64,000 nucleotides of DNA from the NCBI GenBank assembly GCA_003952965.2, contig CM025853.1, positions 4,798,015-4,862,014 of the forward strand. The letters run 5' to 3'. Of this stretch, positions 21,975 through 33,084 are shown piece by piece. The translations under genes and the position numbers were made by a program. Position 1 is the first letter of the stretch. Each line of letters begins with the position of its first letter. The stretch is from Morella rubra (taxonomy: Eukaryota; Streptophyta; Magnoliopsida; Fagales; Myricaceae). Under the pieces are notes generated by a model. It made no database searches, was not told the DNA's origin, and saw only the letters and a program-made list of their open reading frames with translations.

Positions 21975-23030
21975 TCAGCACAAACCAACGATGTTAACAG
22001 TAGAAGGAGGGGAAACCAAAGTCCACAATTGGCTCTGAAGAAGAGCCTGAAATTCACTACTCATAGCCTCACGCCACTCCTGATGACGAGCAGCAACAGT
22101 ATAGGAGCGGGGTTCTTCAGGGACCTCAGTAGTGGTGGTGAGACAGTGTCGGAGAGATGGGTAGAAAATTTGACCATCAGTGAGGACTCGAGGTCGACTA
22201 GAGTTTGTGTGAGAGCGGGTGAGACTAGGAGAACGAGCAGGAATAAAATGAGGCAGAGAAAATGCAGGAGGGGGCACGGGGGCAGGGGAAGACACGGGAG
22301 AGAAAGAAGGAGAAGAGGCGACATAGGAGGTTGGCGTGGAAGAAGAAGAAAGAGAGGCAGGTGCAGGACTAAGGATCGAAGGGGAAAGAAGAGGTAAAGA
22401 CACATGAGTGGAAGGGGAAGGTGGTGTGGGACACGTAGGGAGGGAAAAAGGAAAAAGAGATTCATTAAAGATCACATCACGTGAAAGATACATTCTATTC
22501 GTGGGCAAATGAAGATAGTTGTAGCCTTTGTGGGCTAGGCTATAGCCTAAGAAAAGGCAAGGAAGGGATCTGTAGTGAATTTTGTGATTATTGTAGGGAC
22601 ATAAATTGGGCCAGCATTGACAACCAAACACTATAAGAAATTTGTAATCCGGTTCTATTTTGTAAAGTAATTGATGGGGAGACTTGTGATTTAAAGAGGG
22701 AGAAGGAAGGAGATTAATAAGATAAGTGCCAGTGTGAAAAGCATTAGCCCAAAACGTGTAAAGGAGAGAGGCAGAGGCAAGGAGAGCAAGTCTGGTTTCG
22801 ACAATATGAAGGTGTTTACGTTCAACGGTCCCATTTTGTTGATGTGTATGAAGGCATGAGAGGCGGTGAGAAATGCCTTGCTGGTGTAAAAGACGATGAA
22901 GGGGACGGAATTCACCACCCCAATCACTTTGAACCATTTTAATTTTAGAGTCAAAAAAGCGTTCAACATGAATCTGAAAAGTAGTGAATGTAGCAATAGC
23001 ATCGCCTTTAGAGCAAGAGGATAAAACCAT
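21975..23030 (-). pseudogene. copia B integrase region
   Basis: The minus-strand translation shows the integrase core (VQSDWGGEF, HTHQQNGTVERKH), the tail motif VFGCQCWPNLCPYN and a Pro/Ser-rich spacer that normally links integrase to reverse transcriptase. Family role: joining cDNA to the host chromosome. Fossil sequence within a broken element. Confidence 0.85.
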
Positions 23031-24720
23031 GTAAAACGACTAAAATCGTCAACAAAAGAGATGTAATAGCGAAAACCGTCTCTTAATATATAGGGAGAGG
23101 GACACATCAACAAAAATTAATTGTAAAGGAGAAACAGAATGATGAACACTAAGGGGAAAGGGAAGCTGGTGACATTTAGCAAGAGGACACTCTTGACAAA
23201 AAAAGTCAGCCTTAGTCGGAAGGAACGGGAGGCACTTGGAATGTAAAATACGTTGAACAAGCTGAAGAGACGGATGACCAAGACGCTTGTGCCGGCGAGC
23301 AACAGTAGTCCTTTCACCAATGCAAGCAGAGGAGGATGAAGATGTAGGTGGAGGAAAATGGTACAAACCATTACGGGTGGGGCCTTGGAGAAGAAGCTTG
23401 TGGGTTTGGTTGTCCTTCACACAAAAATGAGACTACTGAAATTCAAAAAAGACATTATTGTCAAGATAGAACTGCTGAACCGAAACCAAGTTTTTGGTAA
23501 TAGAGGGAACACAGAGTAATTGACGTAAAAGAAAAGAGGAGGAACCAGTTGAAAGAAAGGAGTCACCGGTGTGAGTGATGTGCAAACTGGACCCATCACC
23601 AACCCGAATCTGCTCACCAACATGATAAAGATCAGAAGAAATGTGGAGATTGTCCAGCTCATGAGTGAGATGATTCGTCGCAACAGTATTAGGATACCAA
23701 TAAGCGTTGGATGGAGAGGAAGAAGCATTGGTGAAATGAGCAGCCATGGACGAAGGAGTAGTGTACTGAAAAGTATGGTTGAAACGGTTGTAGCACTAAA
23801 GAGCTACATTACCAACTTTGCTGCAGACCTGGCAAGTTGGCTTTAGAGAAGCAGTAGAGGATGATGGAGAAAACTACTGACCACCACCACGGCCTCCTTG
23901 ACCAGGGGAACCCCGACCACGACCGCCATGACCATGAGAGCCACCGCGTCCTCTGTTAAAACCAAAGTTGGTGGTAAGGTTGGCAGAAGCATGCTGGAGG
24001 GTGTTTTGTAAAGTGGTAGTGTGAGAGAGATGACTCTCAAAGGTAAGCAGCAGGTTGAACAACTCAGAGGAGGTAATAGGTTGAGAACGAGTGGTCACAG
24101 AGGTGACAAAGAATTCGTAGTCAGAGCCCAAACTAGTGAGAAGATAAGAGACAAACTCGGAGTCTCGAAGAGGTTCACCGACAGCAAGGAGAGTGTCAAA
24201 GAGTAAACGAATCTTGTGATAGTAATCAGAAATCGAAAGAGAGCCTTTGCGGATGGTAGTAAGCTGATACCAAATCTGAAAAACTTTGGCTTGAGACTGG
24301 ACAGTAAATAAAGTCTCAAGGGAGAGCCAGAATTGACGAGAGGTGGTGGAGGAAAGAACTTGAGCAAGAATAGGTTCGATAAGAGAGGAGAAAAGGGCAG
24401 ATAGGATAAGCTGATATGTACGGTGCCATTTCTGGTAGGCTGGGTTAGGAGCAAGGGCATTACCAGCGGAGGAGATAAGGGTAGGTGATGGAGGAGAGAC
24501 TGAGCCAGCAACAAAGTGATAGAGCTCTTGACCGCACAGATAAGGGGAGATCTGGGCACACCATAAAAGGTAGTTATCAGCATTAAGCTTGACAGAGAGA
24601 ATATAGGAAATATTCTAGGGAAGAAGAGAAGGAGAAGATGAGACGATGTCACTATCGGAGTTCCCTAAGTTTGGATTTTCTTGAGCCATGAAGACGTTAG
24701 TTATTGTGGCTCTGATACCA

Positions 24721-25040
24721 TAATAGAATGAAGAATAATCTATATTCCATTTGTATGAAAAACAATATTACAGGAGGTTTATAATATATACACTTAAAGA
24801 AGATTCCAAAAATTGTACGGGTGATATACCGAGCACCTGGCATGTGTAACCTGAGGGTGAATGGACCACTGACATTCGGTTATAAAAGCAACCCGAGAAT
24901 TACAATAGAATCACAACAAACAAAATTTGAAAAGTTACGTGACTCCAGACTGTTCTAGAGGGATTGCTGAGGTGGAAAATGACTTGGAAGAAGAAGAGTG
25001 ATGTGGCTGCTTTGTGGGCACATCTCGGGTTAGTTCAATA
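24721..25040 (-). repeat. 5' LTR of copia B
   Basis: This is the partner of 20799-21113. The primer site TGGTATCAGAGCC (complement at 24707-24720) is immediately inside, and the target repeat TGTCC is immediately outside. Confidence 0.9.
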
Positions 25041-25060
25041 TGTCCACATACTGAGAACAC

Positions 25061-25501
25061 TTGGCTGCTTGGAAGATCTCTCCTCGTCTTACTTCGCACC
25101 CTCCAGCTCGCAGTTTTGCTGAGGGTAGCTTTACCACTCTTACTTTTGATGTTGCTATCCATCCTTTGTTCTTTATGGCGGCAACGGCCCTTTTCCATTC
25201 TAATGGTTCTCTTCTTCAAGCCTGGACTTGCAAGTCTGAGATTACAGATCCTGTGATCGGTGAGGTGACTGGCGCCTATTTGGCTCTCACCAAGGCCCAT
25301 GAGGCTGAGTTTTCCAACTTTATTTTGGCGGGTGATTCGGCAGTTGTCCTTGAGAATTTGCAAGCTCAAGGCCGCTGTTCCTCTCTTCCCTGGCATATTG
25401 TTTTCCTTTTCTCGTCTATGGTGGAACTTTTGGGGCGATTCCCTTGTGTTTCTCTTGTCAAACGTTCACAGGAACTAGGAAGACAACTCAGTGGCTCATA
25501 A
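25061..25501 (+). pseudogene. LINE RNase H-like domain (RVT_3)
   Basis: The reading frame starting MAAWKISPRLTSHPPARS holds an RNase H fold of the plant LINE type: a first strand with LFHSNGSLLQAW, a helix with GEVTGAYLALTKAHEAEF, and the AGDSAVVLENL motif containing the catalytic Asp-type position. In L1-like elements this domain trims RNA from RNA/DNA hybrids. The frame changes near 25480, and the family's last motif (AHNIA) follows in another frame at 25491. Confidence 0.75.
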
Positions 25502-25715
25502 TATTGCAGCCTCTCATCCTTTTGTTGGCGAGGTTCCACAGTCTTTCCTTCTCCAATGGTGCCCAACCTTCTTGATTTCTTTTCTTCTTTTTTACCTGTT
25601 GCTTTATATTTGCTTTTGTTTCTGTCTTGTTTGTTTCTTTTCTCCTGCATTCGTGTTTCCTTCAATATATAATACGATCGTTTTCATAAAAAAAAAAAAA
25701 AAGGCTTTATAATGA

Positions 25716-26045
25716 AAAAACCATAGATGTAGCTCATTGGAGAAGCTTTAGATGAGAATCACCGATTGGATAGAGGGAGGTGAGCGAGAGAATTGAACTC
25801 CTCTAAAATGGAAGTGGAGAACATAAATCATCACTGTTGATTCCTCTTTATCCTCCGTTTTATGCCGCAAACTAAAAACAGGCCTCTAATTAAAGTAAGC
25901 TAAAGCAGGCATGAGGTATGTGAAAAATTTCTACCATTTCCGCCGAGTATGAGGTCCAATGAATGACCATTGACCCCAAGAAGCAATCACCCAAAAAGTC
26001 CTGTAACGTTCCCATTACATCTAGCAGGAATGTTCCGTCTCTACA
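25716..26045 (+). repeat. orphan ZRK upstream flank, right part
   Basis: The stretch matches the region before ZRK-a (30575-30840) and before ZRK-b (35890-36200). Shared pieces include GAGAGAATTGAAC, AATCATCACTGTTGA / AATCTTCAATGTTGA, CTACCATTTCCGC and CCCATTACATCTAGCAGG. No kinase coding sequence follows, so the gene was lost or never copied. With 19915-20342 it forms one duplicated block split by the LINE. Confidence 0.7.
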
Positions 26046-26296
26046 AAAAAGAAAAGAGAAAAAAAAAAAAAGGGACCTCCAGCGGGGTCAAATACATATG
26101 TTTTTTTATATTAAGTACTACTTCGTTTTGTAGTTGTAATATACATTTGTTGGAACATGCATCATGAATTGGTTAATTTGAAATCGAAGTTGATTTTTGT
26201 TTATTCAGATGGTTAATCTCAGTATAGTAGATATAACATTACTATTGTTAATCAAAAAGTAAAGATTTAGTACTGTTGATAATATACATATATGGA

Positions 26297-27499
26297 CAGT
26301 GGCGGAACCAGGAATCCAATCAAAGGCGGTCGAACTCCTAAGGAAAAATGACCAAAAAAAATTTTTACTACATAATGCAAAAAAATATTTTAGAGTTAAA
26401 ATATCAAAAATTAAGGACTAAAAACACTAAAAAATATTCAAATACACGTACCGTACTATTTGCTAATACTGAGAGGTGGCAATTGGATCTTACGAGACTG
26501 CATATTCTAAAAACATTGTAAAATAGCTTTGTTCTTAATAGTATTCGTTTCAAAAGTAGCAGTCACGTTAGGAGTACTAGACGACCCTATGCTGGTTGGT
26601 TTATTTATCAAAAACTTATCCATTATCTAAACAAAACAAAATTCATCACTCTAATTTCATAACTTAATCATAGTTTCACAACCTAGTCCTAATCACAATT
26701 TCAATATAATGCACAATCAAATCTCAATCAAAGATTCACAATAATCCCAATCAAATTCCTAATCACAACATAAAATTCATCACATTACTCATAAAAAATT
26801 AAAATAAATTCATCACAGATTCACAAACATTAAACACTTTAAATTCATGTTGATTTAATCTGTGATGAATTCATAAATTCATCACATTACTCTGATTATC
26901 TTAAGGAAGCCTGTAAGATCATCTAAATGTTGCAAACTTACCTTTTTTGAGAACAGATATATGTAGGGAATCTCAGCCTCTTCACATAAGATTGGAACGT
27001 GTGTGATCATATCAATAGGAGATATGTTCCCAGGTATCACAAATAATTTGCATTCCACATAGGGAGGGAAAAAACTTTTACAACTTCGTATGAAAAAAAT
27101 CAATCCAATTATTCAAGTTGCAATTACCAATATCAAACGAGACAAAACCCTTATTTTTCAATTTCAGGACACCTGTATAATGAGACTTGAAAAGCTTCAG
27201 TTTATTTTTTTCTTATTCGAGAACATAAAACAAGAATTCATCACAATTTAAATTTATCAATTTGAAGTTAATAATTTCACAATTCAAATCAAAGAACATA
27301 AATTCAAAAATTCATGTTGATGAATTTAACAATTTGAATTTATAAATTTATAAATTCATCACAATTTATGAATCAGAGTACATAATCTATTAATGGGGCT
27401 GGGCTGGGCTCTTAACACATAAAAGAAAAAAAAATTGAAAGAATTTTCAGGCCATGGGGGGCGGCTGCCCCCCTTGGTCCACACGTGGTTCCGCCCCTA
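26297..27499. mobile_element. non-autonomous hAT element, 1.2 kb
   Basis: The ends CAGTGGCGGAACCAGG and TGGTTCCGCCCCTA are inverted repeats. They are flanked by a perfect 8-bp target repeat TATATGGA (26289-26296 and 27500-27507), the hAT signature. The interior is AT-rich, with the word TTCATCACA recurring, and has no transposase. It would depend on a partner element for movement. Confidence 0.9.
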
Positions 27500-27663
27500 T
27501 ATATGGAGAAACATCATATATAGTAAGTTTATATGTTTATGGACCAAAATTAAATTAAATCCCATAACTTCTATTTGTCTATTGCGGCCTATAAATTTTA
27601 AAAAATATAAATCTTCACCCTCTGTTCTATTTAGTCATTAGTTTCTGTAATTATGGTATAAAC

Positions 27664-28680
27664 TAAGGGTGCGTTTGTTTGCTTGTAAAATAAGTTACAA
27701 GCAAAACAAATTAGTTTCACTTGTTTTCAGGTATTTGGCAAGCACCTGAAAACGATGTTAAAGTAATAAAATTTCAAGTCAACTGTAAAGTTTTATTATT
27801 TTCCAGAAAACAAACTAAGCTCAAATTTTTCATAAACCATTTTTTTTTTGGAACATTATATTAATTATTACGCCCTATATTCATGGGCAAAAATTAGGAA
27901 GTCTCCCTCAAGTTTCAAAATATTTTATTCTGCCCCATATATTTCAAAAACAATCAATTCTTGTCTTCCCTTTGATTTGGCCGTTAAACCACATGTAAAA
28001 TGACCAAAATGCCCTTCTAAGACAAAAATATTAAAAATATTAATTTTTTATTAAAAAATAAATAAAATGATATATAAATAAAAAGTAATATTTTTAAAAT
28101 AAAAATTGAATTTGAAGGTTGCATATGATAGTTTTATATTCTTCTTTTTCTAGGCCACATGGAACTTCTCCCTTAGTTGGCTAAACAATTGAACTACCAA
28201 TTTTATCGCAAAAGTGTACCTTAGGGACTTTCACATTGAAATCAGTACCTTAGGACTAAAATATTAAAATTTTGAGAAAAAATTCATGCCACGGGAACCT
28301 ACGATTGTCGTTGAGATGACATTCTAAAATCTGGCATAAGCACCATTTCGTCTGTTGACTAACGACAATTGGACAAAGATCAATTTATCTAAAAACTTAC
28401 TTTATGAACCTGACGGTTGAAATCGATACTTGAGGGACTAAAATGTCAAAAGTGTAAACTATAAGACATGTATGACAATTAAGCCTTTTATGTAAATATG
28501 TAAATCATTACGCGTGTTAAACATTAAAAAATATTTTCTTGAAAATATTTTAAAAGAATAACCAAACATTGAAAATTAATTTTTTTTTTCCTTAAAAACG
28601 TTTCAATGAAAATTTTTTTTACGTAAATAATAGTTTTACAAGCAAACAAACTGATCTTAAACTCCGAAGGGTGAAACTGA
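27664..28680. mobile_element. possible non-autonomous DNA transposon with nested ends
   Basis: GTGCGTTTGTTTGCTTGTAA near 27670 is matched in inverted orientation by TTACAAGCAAACAAAC near 28635. The interior is AT-rich and includes stretches such as AAGTGTACCTTAGGGACT and TTGAGGGACTAAAATG that look like the ends of another inserted element (about 28210-28470). No gene and no clean target repeat were found. Confidence 0.45.
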
Positions 28681-28892
28681 CGTAAAAGATGATGTTGTGT
28701 GGGCAACGCTTTCTTACTTATGTCCCAACTATTGTAAAACGTGTTCTACAATAGAGAACAATGTGTTTTTTTGAGCCTTTGATGAAACTTCGACTGGGCC
28801 TAACTTGATAAGTACTTATATAATATAATCGCCTAAAATAAATCACATGGTAGATCCTATAATCTTGACTAAAATAAATAATATTCTCACAA

Positions 28893-29031
28893 AAATACAC
28901 AAAAGACAATCTTAAATTATGAAATTGCAAATTTCAAATCCCAGGTTGACATATTTGTTGTCTTCTCAATTTTCTGTTTGGCAACCGGGTGTTTTGCTTC
29001 TGTTGGAAAAGGAAATAGATTCCCTCTGAAA
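28893..29031 (+). repeat. dispersed flank repeat, short copy 2
   Basis: The stretch ATTATGAAATTGCAAATTTC to TTTTCTGTTTGGCAACCGGG parallels 17045-17130. It is cut by the MULE insertion at 29032 and belongs to the block that leads to ZRK-a. Confidence 0.6.
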
Positions 29032-30139
29032 GTGTCATAATAGACGGACTGTGTTTCCTCTTAAAAATTCAATGGTCTTAATTAACCTTCGTCATTTAAT
29101 GAATAATATGACTGGCTATTCGTCTTAACCCAACGGCTCAATCCCCCAAATTTTTTGTGGACTTGTGAAGCTGATGGTTGGAAGATTAGATTTTGGTTTG
29201 AATTTCTTTAAGAACTTGGGCTTGGTATGACCAAAAGAAGGATCCTGTGATTTGCGGACTGTGAAGCTCTGAAAAATGTTCGTTTGTTTTCATGGCTTCT
29301 AGGTAGTAGGAATGATGGGTTTTGTTTTTGATTGGCCTCGTGGAAAGCATGTCCTAGGTACCGCACCAGCATAGTGCAGATCACAACCGAAAACAAAATT
29401 CCTGCAGCATAGGAAATGAACGAAGCTTATCGCATTATGCTCAATATAAATTTCCTGAATCCTTCTCTCTGAATGTGAGGCACCGCACCAGCATAGAGCC
29501 CACCCACAAGGCTACATCAAGTCCATTTAAATCTCCTAGTCCCGGTCCGGATCTAACACAAACTAAACAAAGCACAGAACTTTAGAAACCATGGAGGAAA
29601 CAAAGCACAGAACCTCAAGAAAACAGATGAATTCTAGACTACCCATGAACCCAACAAAAACGAAAACTACATAAACCCAAATAACCAGAAACAGAGGAAC
29701 TCTAGACGGCCCATGAGCCCCAAAAAACGAAAACTCCACAAACCCAAATAACCAGAAACAGAAAAATCCATGTCCCAAATAACCTGCAAGTAACTAGAAA
29801 AACCCAAATAACAAGAATCAGAGTTTATGGAGTTTTCGTTTTTGCGGGAGAGCCATTGGAGGAGGGAAAAATGGCCAGTAACCAAGAATTACCTTTTATG
29901 AGGGGTTCCCGCGAAGAGAGAGGAAGAGAGAGCCTGACGAAATTGGGGAGTGAGGCTTTGCAGAGAAAATTGAGGAGGAAGAAGCTAGATTTTTGCTCTC
30001 ACATATAAAAAAAAAAAAAAAATTGGAGGATTGAGCTGTTGGGCTAAGCCGAGCCGCAAGCCATATTATTTATTAAATGATTTATGTTAGTTAAGATTGT
30101 CAGATTTTTTAGAGGAAACGCAGTCCGTCTATTAAGACA
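29032..30139. mobile_element. Mutator-like element (MULE), long inverted ends, no transposase
   Basis: Arms of more than 100 bp pair: GTGTCATAATAGACGGACTG at 29032 against its near-complement ending at 30139, continuing inward through TTTAATGAATAATATG. The flanks show a near-perfect 9-bp repeat, CCTCTGAAA (29023-29031) and CCTTTGAAA (30140-30148), the MULE signature. The interior has no MudrA. It includes a tandem repeat and minus-strand exon-like pieces that may have been picked up from host genes. Confidence 0.8.
29621..29756. repeat. tandem repeat, about 68-bp unit, two copies plus a partial
   Basis: The unit from AAACAGATGAATTCTAGACT to AACCCAAATAACCAG repeats at 29689 with a few differences, and a short third start follows at about 29757. 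It lies inside the MULE. Confidence 0.75.
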
Positions 30140-30164
30140 CCTTTGAAAATCCCTCTTTCGGAGG

Positions 30165-30990
30165 TTACCCTATGGTTGCAACCTCTCGCTAGCAGGAGAG
30201 TTTACGGATCCTTTAATATGGTCGATGAACGACCTAGCTCTAAGCTCACCAAAGTTATTTTACATCTAACCTAGATTATAATAGCAATCAAATAAGAAGG
30301 TTCATTTCTATACTTGTCCATAAGGCTGGGCAAAAATTTCGGGTTCCAGTTCTGCTATTGGAATTTTGGTTCCATATCCTGCATACACCGGTATTGGTAC
30401 GAGAGATGAAATAAGCACAGAGTTGATTGGTACTGGTTGTTTTTGCCCAATTTTTATTGATTTGTTCTGGTGACACAAACCACAGGACGACTTTTTTTCC
30501 GCTAAGCATACAGTTTGGTGGTACGAGAGATGAAATAAGAGCACAGTTAATTGGTACTGGTTGAAATAGATAGGATGATATTTTGCTTGTGTAAGCAGAG
30601 AAGAGGGAGAGAATTGAACAATTATAAAATGAAGTGGAACAGAGAAATCTTCAATGTTGACTCCGTTTATGCGGCATCTAAACTAAGCCAAAGCAGGTAT
30701 GTGAAAGAGACATTCGATCTACCATTTCCGCGTAGAGTAGTATTGTGTCCAATGAATTATGGCCATTGATATCTATAAGCAATCCTCCAGAAAGTCCTAT
30801 AGACGTTCCCATTACATCTAGCAGGAAACGTTCAGCATGCTCTCCGCTAAATTTCCCCCTAGCTACTTTCGTTGAAGGTAGGGAAAAGGGGCTGAAAAGG
30901 TTAGAGGGGGCAAATGATAGAGATCATCCGTTACAAGTGTCTGGAAAAATAGGAGGAGATAAGGGAGCAACGTCTATAACGAAGGGAAAC
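30165..30990 (+). promoter_or_regulatory. upstream region of ZRK-a
   Basis: The flank is shared with the other ZRK copies: 30170-30310 matches 19915-20090, and 30575-30840 matches 25716-26040 and 35890-36200. Within it, GGTACGAGAGATGAAATAAG occurs twice (about 30396 and 30520), a local duplication. No clear TATA box can be singled out. An upstream in-frame ATG at 30745 would add 82 residues not conserved in the paralogues, so this part is treated as leader. Confidence 0.5.
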
Positions 30991-32043
30991 ATGGGAGTGA
31001 AAAAGCTGCTTGCCTCTTGGATAGATCGTTTGTCAAGACAAGGTCATGAAAAGAGACGGAGAGAGGAAGAAAGAGAGAGGGCATTTCTAGAGAATGGAAG
31101 CAAAGCACTGGAGGCGCTAATTGTCTCTTGTAATGGCAGGCCTATTCCCATCCGTACCTTCTCCTATGAAGAGCTTAGGCGGGCAACCAATAACTATGAC
31201 CAAGGTCGTCTACTAGATCACTCCTGGTTTTACGAGTTTTATGAAGGTTCTTTTGACGGCCGAACCATTTTAGTTAAGACTTGTACGAAAGTAACTCGGT
31301 CGGAGTATGCCATCACCGATTTAGCTACTTCGGCACAGGCCAGTGCTCACGGGAATGTTTTGAAGCTAGTCGGGTGCTGCCTCGAGAATCCATTGCCAAC
31401 TCTAGTGTTTGAATCCGTTCAGCATGGAACTCTTGCCGATAGAATTGATGAGTTTGGTGGACACGGAAGTCCATTCATGACATGGCAGAGCAGGTTAAAG
31501 GTTGCAAGAGACATTGCTCATGCAATTACTTATCTCCACATCGCCTTCTCTAGACCCATCATCCATAGGTACATAAATCCTTCTAATATCTTCTTTGACC
31601 AGCATGAAATTCCCAAATTGTCTGGATTTTCGCTTTCCATATCAATCCCGGAGGGTGAAACTCATGTAGAAGATTTTGTGCGGGGGACGACAGGGTACAT
31701 GTGTCCAGATTATGTTGCTACGGGTTGCATAACTGAAAAAGTCGATGTGTACAGTTTTGGTATGCTTCTGCTAGTCCTTTTAACAGGACCACGTGCTTAT
31801 CGAGACCTTGCAAAAACATGGGATGGATCTTACTTGATAGATAATGTAAGGGAACTGGGTGAAATAAATCACATCGTAGATCCTGCAATCTTTGTCGGGG
31901 AAACATCAGGAGCACGTATGGAGCAACAACTGCAAGGTGTGCTGCAACTTGCTTTCATATGCCTGGACAAGGATCCAGTGAGAAGGCCAACTATGATGGA
32001 TGTTACAAAAGAACTCCGGCGGATTGGGAAATCCGTTTGCTGA
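30991..32043 (+). CDS. ZRK-a: ZED1/RKS1-type receptor-like cytoplasmic pseudokinase
   Basis: A single-exon, 350-residue protein, the usual ZRK length, with no signal peptide or membrane segment. It opens MGVKKLLASW with a charged helix (residues 15-35), then TFSYEELRRATNNY (57-69). The kinase fold covers about 70-350: the ATP-lysine position is kept (LVK, K96); the catalytic loop reads HRYINPSN (192-199) instead of HRDxKxxN; the DFG position is SGF (211-213); DVYSFGMLLLVLLTG (252-266) is conserved. A glycine loop is absent. The loss of catalytic Asp and DFG Asp argues for a pseudokinase. In Arabidopsis, ZED1 and RKS1/ZRK1 act as adaptors and decoys for the immune receptor ZAR1; the same role here is inferred. 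The start at 30991 is preferred over 30745 because MGVKK begins all three paralogues. Confidence 0.88.
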   Translation: MGVKKLLASWIDRLSRQGHEKRRREEERERAFLENGSKALEALIVSCNGRPIPIRTFSYEELRRATNNYDQGRLLDHSWFYEFYEGSFDGRTILVKTCTKVTRSEYAITDLATSAQASAHGNVLKLVGCCLENPLPTLVFESVQHGTLADRIDEFGGHGSPFMTWQSRLKVARDIAHAITYLHIAFSRPIIHRYINPSNIFFDQHEIPKLSGFSLSISIPEGETHVEDFVRGTTGYMCPDYVATGCITEKVDVYSFGMLLLVLLTGPRAYRDLAKTWDGSYLIDNVRELGEINHIVDPAIFVGETSGARMEQQLQGVLQLAFICLDKDPVRRPTMMDVTKELRRIGKSVC

Positions 32044-32780
32044 AGATTTTCTCCGTTGTTAAAGCAATTCTGTTTTGTAAACATCAGTCCTATGCAGTAG
32101 GCAATTATATATATAGAGTTCTCCTCTGTTGGTTGAAACGCTTATTTTCTCACAGCCTCCTCACTTCTCCCCACCCCAACCCCGAGGCAATAACGAGGAA
32201 CAAATTATTGCCGAAGCTGTTCATCAAAGCCGTATGTTTTCCCCAAAGTGGATGAATGCAGAATTGCAAGATAAAATCCCAGTGGTTCAAATTTCTGCTA
32301 CCGATTTGGTTAATAACTGCAATTTATTTGCTGATTGTGAAATTTTGCAGGAATTTAAGTCAGGTTCATTATAACTGCATGATTCCGCTGCTGGGATTCC
32401 AAACGGGATTCTGTAAGTTGTTAGAATTGCTCCAAGATGAATTGCTCCGCCCAAGATGAAAAGAAATACATATATATATATATATGGTTAATAATATCCA
32501 TTCTAAACAAAATTTATTAAAAGACATGAAGAAGATTTTTGTTTTGGTAACTCCATGACTTCATTGATATCCTCTCTCTCTCTCCTGCAATATAGGCTTT
32601 GAAGTCCTATTTCTTGTAATTTGAATACTCTACTAATATCAAATTACGAGAAAAGTAATGTGTAGTATCCAAAAGTGGATCCGATCCTTTGATTAGGCCG
32701 AGTGATAGCATAAGCCCAATTAATGTCATGGTTGGACCGGGCCGTTGGAATGTTTTGCTGCTATTATAACTTTTTCTTAA
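32044..32780 (+). other. ZRK-a 3' flank
   Basis: The first part (to about 32170) is shared with the sequence after ZRK-b (40674-40850) and ZRK-c (47244-47350), for example GAAACGCTTATTTTCTCACAG. It is probably the 3' untranslated region. An (AT)n run lies at about 32469-32486 and a (CT)n run at about 32573-32585. Nothing else is recognised. Confidence 0.5.
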
Positions 32781-33084
32781 GGGGAAATTATCCGAACCGT
32801 CCTGTGATTTCTGGTTGTGACAAAGTGATTTTTGTGCTTTTAACTTAAATTAGTCCCTGTGGTTACAAAACCGTTGTACCGTGGTCCTTCCGTCTATCCC
32901 ACCGTGAAGTCACTAACGGAGCACGCTGACGTGTCCAAAATTTGCCATGTAGACACTGAAAATCTAGCAAATATGTACATGTAGAATGCCAGTTCACACA
33001 AAATTAAAAAAAATAAATAAATTTACCTAACGTAAAAAAAAAAATACAAAAGCTTTGAATGTTCTAAATTTACCCTCAAATCAC

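Larger units (their letters stand above)
20799..25040 (-). mobile_element. Ty1/copia element B, both LTRs, inserted in the LINE
   Basis: The element is bounded by the 5-bp target repeat TGTCC (20794-20798 and 25041-25045). The LTRs are 20799-21113 and 24721-25040 (about 315-320 bp). They are clearly similar but visibly diverged, so the insertion is not recent. A Met-tRNA primer site lies at about 24707-24720 and a purine-rich tract (complement of CCCCCTCGAG) near 21116. The coding order on the minus strand is gag with a glycine-rich tail (about 23.87-24.69 kb), protease and pre-integrase (about 23.05-23.75 kb), integrase (about 22.0-23.0 kb), a partial reverse transcriptase (about 21.5-22.0 kb) and the RNase H end (about 21.1-21.45 kb). 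Part of pol is missing and the frames are interrupted many times; a fossil. Confidence 0.92.
20343..25699 (+). mobile_element. 5'-truncated LINE (L1-type), split by copia B
   Basis: The insertion is bounded by a roughly 16-bp target repeat, AAAGGCTTTGTAATGA (20327-20342) and AAAGGCTTTATAATGA (25700-25715), and ends in a poly-A tail (about 25687-25700). Only about 1.1 kb of LINE remains: the zf-RVT C-terminal part of the reverse transcriptase protein (about 20390-20798, e.g. LLNWVNSVLDPIRYLG) and the RNase H domain (25046-25500, with GEVTGAYLALTKAHEAEF and LAGDSAVVLENL). Copia B interrupts it at 20799-25040. Reverse transcriptase core and endonuclease are absent, so it was dead on arrival, as most L1 copies are. 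Confidence 0.85.

Noticed and set aside
22061-22465. Arg-rich plus-strand and Pro/Leu-rich minus-strand frames
   Set aside because: These are shadows of the low-complexity spacer between integrase and reverse transcriptase in copia B.
29563-29885. Phe/Val-rich minus-strand frames
   Set aside because: They read through a 68-bp tandem repeat in a MULE; composition reflects the repeat.
30745-30990. 82-residue in-frame extension at the start of ZRK-a
   Set aside because: The stretch is conserved as non-coding flank in the other copies and is not open there; all paralogues start at MGVKK.
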